Shown here piece after piece: positions 57,868 through 64,000 of a stretch of DNA of 64,000 nucleotides. The notes beneath the pieces are model-generated. The model was not told the DNA's origin. It ran no database searches and saw only the letters and a program-made list of their open reading frames with translations. Both the position numbers and the translations under genes were made by a program. The stretch is from Puffinus mauretanicus (taxonomy: Eukaryota; Chordata; Aves; Procellariiformes; Procellariidae), in contig JAJKFH010000520.1 in assembly GCA_023333565.1 (NCBI GenBank), forward strand, positions 496,001-560,000, written 5' to 3'. How positions within the stretch are numbered: position 1 is the stretch's first letter; the number at the start of each line of letters is the position of its first letter.

Positions 57868-59400
57868 ATAGAATCATTGAAAAACTTAGACTGGATGGGA
57901 CCTCTGTGTCCTCCAAAATCCTATTCAAGGTCAGACTTGTTTCAAAATTAGATAAGGTTGGTAAGGCTTTGGGCAAGTTTTGAACATCTCCAAGGATGGA
58001 GATTCCCAAACCTCTCTTATAAGCCTATTCTAGTGCTTAAACTCTCTGATTGTGAATATTTTTTCCATAAGTCCAATTTTTGTTGCTATAACATCTAAGA
58101 ATTACCTCTTGTTCTTTTGCTGGGCACCTCCTAAAAGTCTGGCTCTATCTACTCTGTAACTCCTATTCAGGTACTGAAAAACTGCAGTTAGATTCTTCCT
58201 CATGCATCATTTCTTTGTGTTTAATAGACCCAGTTTTCTCAGCATCTTTTTATTGCATGGAGACAAGGGGCTCCAGGCCTCAAGTTATCTCCCTGCTTTG
58301 TTGATCCTTCTTCTTTACTGGGGCATTCAAAACTGGACACAATACTCTAGATGTGGTCTCAGAAGTGCCAAACTTCTGGGGGAATAATAACTTTCCTTGC
58401 CCTGCTGGCTACACTCTAGCCAATATAGTGCTGGATGTGGTTGGCCTTCATTGCTGGTAGGGCACATTGCTGTTCAACCTCCTGTCTACCAGGACTGCCT
58501 AGTCCTTTTCTTTGGAGCTGCTTTTTAGCCAACAAGTCTCCAACTTGAAATGTTGCACAGAATTATTCCATTTCAGATGCAGGACATGACATTTTACTTT
58601 GAACTTAAGTTCCTGTCAACGCATTCTTTCATCTTTTTGAGGGCATTTTGACAGCAACCCTCCCCTCCAGCATATCGACTATTCCCTGCAGTTTGGTGTC
58701 TTGCAGACTTGCTGAGAGTATGCTCTGTCCAATGGTCCAGGTCATCAGTGAAGGTGTTAAACACTACCAGCCCTTGAGGAATGCCAGTCATAACTGGTAA
58801 CCAGTTGGTGTTTGAACTAACTACCTATTAAGCCATGGTCCACTGTATTTTATCTATATTTTGTAGGTTACCCATTCAGTCCATATTTGACAGGCTGGCT
58901 ACAGGGTTACTATGGAGAGTATGTCAAAAGCCTTGCTAGAGTCAAGATAAATGGCATCTGTTGCTCTGCCCTTGTCTCCTGAGCCAGTCATTTCATCTCA
59001 GAGATCTGCCCTTTGTAAATCCATGTGGGTTATTTCCAATCACCTTTTGTCCTTCAAGTGCCTGAAATGGCTTCCGTAAAGACTTGTTCCATGATATTGC
59101 CAGGGACTGATGTGAGGCAACTAGCCCATAGATTTTCTTTCTGGAAAAAGGAAATTCTTTTGCATCTTCTTTCCTTCTGTTGAAGATGGACATAAAGTCT
59201 GCCTTTTTCCAGTCATTGAGGACATCCCATGATCACTACAGCTTTTCAGAAATGATAGAGATGAACTTCACAGTGACATCAGCCAGAGCCCTCAACTCTC
59301 TCAGATGCATCCTGCATCCCAAGGTCTCGTGTGAATCCTGCTTATTTTGATGTAGTGCCTAATTCTAGTTTCCTTTATTATGGCGGATAGCACTTCTCCA
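57868..59400 (-). mobile_element. CR1 LINE, 5'-truncated, older copy
   Basis: About 1.5 kb of reversed CR1. The + strand begins with ATAGAATCATTGAAAAACTT, matching the CR1 3' terminus (minus strand ends in ATTCTAT). It continues with TCTCCAAGGATGGAGATTCC near 57988, then TTTCTCAGCATC, AAACTGGACACAATACTCTA near 58330, and GTTGGCCTTCATTGCTGG. The decayed ORF2 end follows: minus translation contains [11 protein letters not shown] (about 58780), where intact copies read IPQGSVLGPLLFN. Near 58720 is AGACTTGCTGAGAGTATGCT, and near 59085 ATTGCCAGGGACTGATGTGA. It is more diverged than the copy at 25881-27690, with frameshifts and stops throughout. Confidence 0.88.
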
Positions 59401-62400
59401 AACATTGTGCAGTACTTCTGTCCCCTGGATTTTTCTATGGTAGACCCTGGATGTCTCTGAGCCAAGTGAAACAATAATGCCTACATATCCCCAACAGAGA
59501 CTAACACTTGAAAATGTCAAATTTTGCCTCTTTATTTTTTGAAAATCATCCACTTGATCAGAAAATAGTATTTACAGTGTGATGATATCAAATACTATAT
59601 CATGACTATGCAGAAGAAGTAGTATTAGCCTATGAAAACACAATGGATTTTCTTCTGTCCTTGTTTAGCACACACTGCCAGAGGAATGAAATCTTGTCTC
59701 ACGTGACCTGAAAATATATCAGTTTTATGCCTAACCATAATCTACACACACATAATTCCAGGAATGATTATTCTAATAAATCTACCTTTCATTAATAAGT
59801 GATGAAGGTTGCTTTCATATTACATCTGATATAACTCTTTCCTGAAATTAAATACAACCCTTGCCATCCCGCTGCCTTCTTGTATCTGTATTGCCAGTAA
59901 ACTGTTCTGAAATTGTTACATGGCACTGCTGGTACCAGCAGGAATTGTAGAATGAATGAAGGCAGATTTTAACTAATCCGTATGGAGTTGAATGTCCTTG
60001 CTTTTCTTATTATTGTTGTTGTTTTTTAATCATCCATTCCACAGGCAATTCCAGATCCTATAGTCATTTGTAAATCCCACAAAAATGCTTCACGAGTTCA
60101 TTCAAAGAAGACAGATGCTGGGGAAAAAAAAAAAAAAAAAGAAATCCTAGAAGTTCCTAAAGTTCATTTCTCACCTATCTGGAAAGGTTTTATATTTGTT
60201 ATTTTTCCTTTTTTTTTTTTCCCCCCCTCACTTTATGTTTTTACCAATGGGGCAGTCATCACTCTTATTTCATAATATAACATTTCTGTATCAGCAAGTT
60301 TGTCCTAGTTTTCAGCCAGCATTTAGTTTTTCATTATTTCATTTCCTTGTTACTAGGTCCACCACATGAATCACTGAGAAAACTGAGCTCCTCCTTAGAA
60401 ACACACCTACAGAGATGTCCGTATGTCTTAAATATCAACTGGCTAAACTGATATTAGACTGAACGTTAGTTCTCCTCTATAAATTCAACCTTTCTCCTAC
60501 TTTTTTCTCCCGAATTCTTTCCAAGTAGGCCATATCTATGAAGAGGTACTTAAGCAAGGATACTCAACACTTTCTAGAAGGACATAAGTTCACAAATCTG
60601 GTGAACCGTGAGGTTCATTTAAAGCCTTTGTGTCCTTCATAGTTCAATGCAGATCTCTTGAAGCATCATAAACACCATCAAAAAAAAGTTCTCTCTGTTT
60701 GCTAACTCCCTATTTGCAGGTCTGTGTATCTGCTTTCTACATTTTTCCCTGGTTCTGAAAGGAATTGTTTTTGACAGCCTACTCATCAGGATGATTAGCA
60801 GCACATATGAAGCAGTAGCAAACCACCAGCTCTTAACTTTTATTAAGAAAATAAATTACCCTAGAAGGTAGGTTAGCATATACTGATAGAAAACCTCAAT
60901 CATAGTTTGTTCGGGGGAAGACAAAGTGCAGATGAGTGAGAGACAGTGGAGTATTTTGTGATGAGGAGAAAAGGAGGTTGATAAGATTTGTTTGATGCTT
61001 CTAGGAAGAGAAGAATCCTGAGTGCAGTTATAGCCAAGATCTGTGAATGATATGAGTTTCCTATTCTACTGCTTCCAGAGGCGAAAAAAGAAGAAATGCA
61101 GAGGAGAAAATTCAAGGTCCCACAAAATGCTGAGACTAGAGTTCACACCATAAAGAACTGTGAATTGTAATTGCAACTTAAGAGTCCAGTACACAGATCT
61201 TCTACCATCTACATGACTGGTCAGGATTTCTGGAAAGAATGGGATAATTCAAATTGTTTCTGCTCTGAGATGCATCTTTGCACATGAAGTCCGTCTGCCT
61301 TAACCCTGTCCATTTTACCAGGAGTAAAGAACTCTTTTCATTTTGCAAGTTTATTGTTCCATGCATGCAATGAGTTTGGTGCTCTCAGTTCTGACTTATT
61401 CCTTGCAAAAACAACATACTGGATTTGCATTATCTACCAAACTGCAGTGAGGACAACAGTTGTGTGGGCCAAGAAGACTAGCAAAATTTTTATGTTCCCC
61501 ACAGATCAGGACCGAGTCATGGTGATGGGACAACATCTATAAGAAGTTAGCTTTGCTGCTGCATTATAGATAAACCCTGAATTTCATTTTCCAAGTATCA
61601 CTCTGGCACCTCCCTTTACTACTAAAGTCACACAAGACTTTAGAGATAAATGTTATTGCTTCATGCACTTTTATATGCAAAACTCATTCAGTATAAAATA
61701 TCACATGAGACATTCCACAAAATTAAATAGCTATATTAAATGGTTCAGTGATCCTTGTGGAAAATTCCTAACAAGATCCTGAATTGTATAAGATTTAATC
61801 CTATCAGTTATAAGACTGTTTCATTTTTTATCTTGCTGGAAATGTTATTTTAGAAACAGGAAGGCTTATACATCAAAGCTATGGTTCCACCTTTTCTAGT
61901 AAGATCATAAATGTCCTGTTTGTTTCCAGCTGCCTTTCAAATAATCAGAGAGTACTTTGCTTGCCTAGTATTTTTAAAATTGTGGATTAGAAACTTGATA
62001 GTCAAGAAATTGTCCCCAGAATGACAGGCTGGCTTTGAATATATTTTATTTCATCAACATTCAGTGAGAGAAAGAGGAAGGAGAAGTCTTTGCACAAACA
62101 CAGCTCAGGAGAATAGATAAAAGGAGAGCAGTAGGAAAAGAAGGAGTTTGGAAATGCACTGTGAATACAGACAGAGCTCACCTTCCTTTCCTGTCAAATA
62201 GAGCAGAATAAGAAATAATTGGCTTACTTTGTATGAGAAAAAAAGAAAGGTTCAATATTAAGAAATTCTCACAAGCCTATGAATGGTTAGATAATGGAGG
62301 CAGCTGCTGTGGGATGATGCAGAATCAATATTATCGGAAAAGTTCAAAGTAACGTTTAACACTTCTATCTTTGATGGGTTGGGAGAAATCAAACTGCCTC

Positions 62401-64000
62401 TGCCCATCAGGGGATTGAATGCTAATAATATCATTAGTTTTCAAATGCTAAGGATGGAAACAGTACAATACAGATGAGCAATGATCATCTTCCCTTAAAA
62501 AAACTCAGAGTGCCCAATCTGTGGTCAGTGCCAAGAAGCCTGACCTAATGCACTGAGTTCCTGCCAAAACACACAGAGCTCAGGGCAGGACGATGGAAAA
62601 GAGGCTGCAAGATGAAGGGTCAAACTACAGGCCTAACAAAAGGCAGCCTGGGATACAGAGAAGGAGAAAAGGGAGAACAAGTTTGCATGATACAAGGCAG
62701 TGTTGTTTTACTGGAGTTCATATTTATTTCTAGATCATTTGGCTTGTTCTTGAAGATTTTTTATATTAATATGGTGCTATATCACAGCTGAGAAGGGCTT
62801 ATAGAGCATCTGGAAGTGGTGAATTTTGGAGAAGATAATGGCATACTTGGGTGGGGATAGGGTTCACACAAATGAAATGACATACAAAATGTACAGCAGT
62901 GCTGCAGGAGAGATGAGAGAAAATAGTTGTGTCCAAACGAAAGGAGCGAGATGTTCAGGACTCCTTTCAACCCCCAGATTCCTATGCCAAAAAACACTGG
63001 AGGGTGTTTGGGGCACATCTGTACCACAAATGCATTAAACAACATTAAACAATGTTCTTATCTGAACAAGGTGAAGCTCAGAACGTTAGGGAAAGACTAC
63101 ACAGTTGTCTGATGAAGTAAGGCCTTGAAAAATGCAAGTCTTTCCTAACTGAGATCAGCTGAACTGAAATTCCAGCTACAAATTGTTGTTATTACATTGC
63201 ACTTCAACAGAAATGCACTGGGAATCCTGACAGCCGATCTGTACCATCCCGGGTACAGACTGGATACTTCACATCAGACATCACTTTCTTTTAAGAAAGA
63301 CATAGAAAACACATTAGAAAAAGAAGACGACGACAGGCCTTTGTGAACTGAGTTAGGTTTGGAGAAAAACACTGTTCCAAACCCTTTATAACACTTCATA
63401 TCTCTTCATTTATTGTTTTTTATTTGTGTGTGTTCTCTGATATTTGATCCAGGCACAAAGTCTTTTTGTAGAGCTAATAGTCCACTTCACCAATTTGAAT
63501 TTAATTGTACTTAATAGTGCCACCCTTCCTATTTTTCTCAAGGTACAAACCTACTTACTTGCTGACCTCTAGCTAATCTCTCTTATTTCGGTGAAATTCC
63601 ATTTAAAGATATACCTGAGAATTTCAGCATTATGACAACCACACTGTGAGGAAAATCAAAATAAAAAATTGGGAGTGGGCAACTTACTGTTGAAGAAAGC
63701 AAGCAAAGGACAGCATAAAAACTTGGTTTCCTGCCTGCAGGATGTATCCCTTTATTTTGCCACATGCGTATTCAGATGACCATCCCAACCTGGAGCATGA
63801 TCTCTGCTTGTCCTTCACAGGCCAAGGGGAGAAGAGAAGATCTGCCCTCGCCTTGTGACACCCATAATGCTGTCATCACTGAACTAAGGCACTGGCTGCT
63901 CCAGGGATTCAGCCACTTCCTCTGCCAGCATCAAAAAGGATTGTTTTTCCATATGCAGTGTGGGCCAAATGCATTAATTCTTGTGTTCCTTCAAAGTGCT
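59401..64000. other. Unique AT-rich DNA, no gene seen
   Basis: About 4.6 kb without recognised repeat apart from a 17-base A run (60124-60140) and a T12C7 run (60209-60227). Short frames on both strands are unfamiliar. Confidence 0.45.
60124..60140. repeat. Poly-A run
   Basis: Seventeen consecutive A after GGG. It is an isolated homopolymer without a recognisable retroposon upstream. Confidence 0.9.

Noticed and set aside
1..64000. CRISPR arrays, bacterial operons, tRNA or rRNA genes
   Set aside because: No spaced direct repeats, no ribosome-binding-site-led gene runs and no cloverleaf or rRNA motifs were found. The sequence is vertebrate-type.

Overview
This window looks like AT-rich, gene-poor vertebrate nuclear DNA, almost certainly from a bird. 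The evidence is its repeat content. There are several 5'-truncated CR1 LINEs of both avian and older sauropsid type, plus faint MIR and L2 remnants. There is also one fairly well preserved solo LTR of an endogenous retrovirus type that I recognise as abundant in Neoaves (passerines and relatives). No bacterial, plasmid or phage organisation is present. The many short open frames have no family resemblance, and most lie inside repeats, inside simple-sequence tracts or in frames expected by chance.

I could not identify any exon of a known protein gene, tRNA, rRNA or other RNA gene. The window is best read as intergenic DNA or the interior of very large introns. Two weak splice-site-flanked open segments (6766-6822 and 12485-12701, + strand) are recorded as candidates only.

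Layout. 0-10 kb: unique AT-rich DNA with ancient CR1 pieces at about 2.06, 4.70-5.28 and 8.17-8.54 kb. 10-15 kb: unique DNA with a GC-richer islet at 11.2-11.8 kb and a conserved-looking noncoding block at 12.8-13.15 kb. 15-21.5 kb: MIR remnants at 15.18 and 20.1 kb, the solo LTR at 17.51-18.11 kb (minus strand) and an L2-like remnant at 21.1-21.5 kb. 21.5-25.9 kb: unique DNA. 25.9-27.7 kb: the largest CR1, minus strand, carrying a decayed reverse-transcriptase C-terminal part. 28.66-28.96 kb: another CR1 piece. 29-45 kb: long unique AT-rich stretch with small GC-rich islets. 44.95-45.18 kb: large TTTTCC hexanucleotide repeat. 45-51.8 kb: unique DNA with a 53-bp tandem duplication at 50.57 kb and conserved-looking blocks. 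51.8-59.4 kb: four CR1 fragments, all minus strand, at 51.83, 53.34, 55.36 and 57.87 kb. 59.4-64 kb: unique DNA.

The functional content that can be argued for is regulatory rather than coding. It comprises candidate conserved noncoding blocks and an LTR with recognisable TATA-like, CRE-like and polyadenylation motifs. All repeat names rest on my recollection of family consensus sequences; no database was searched.
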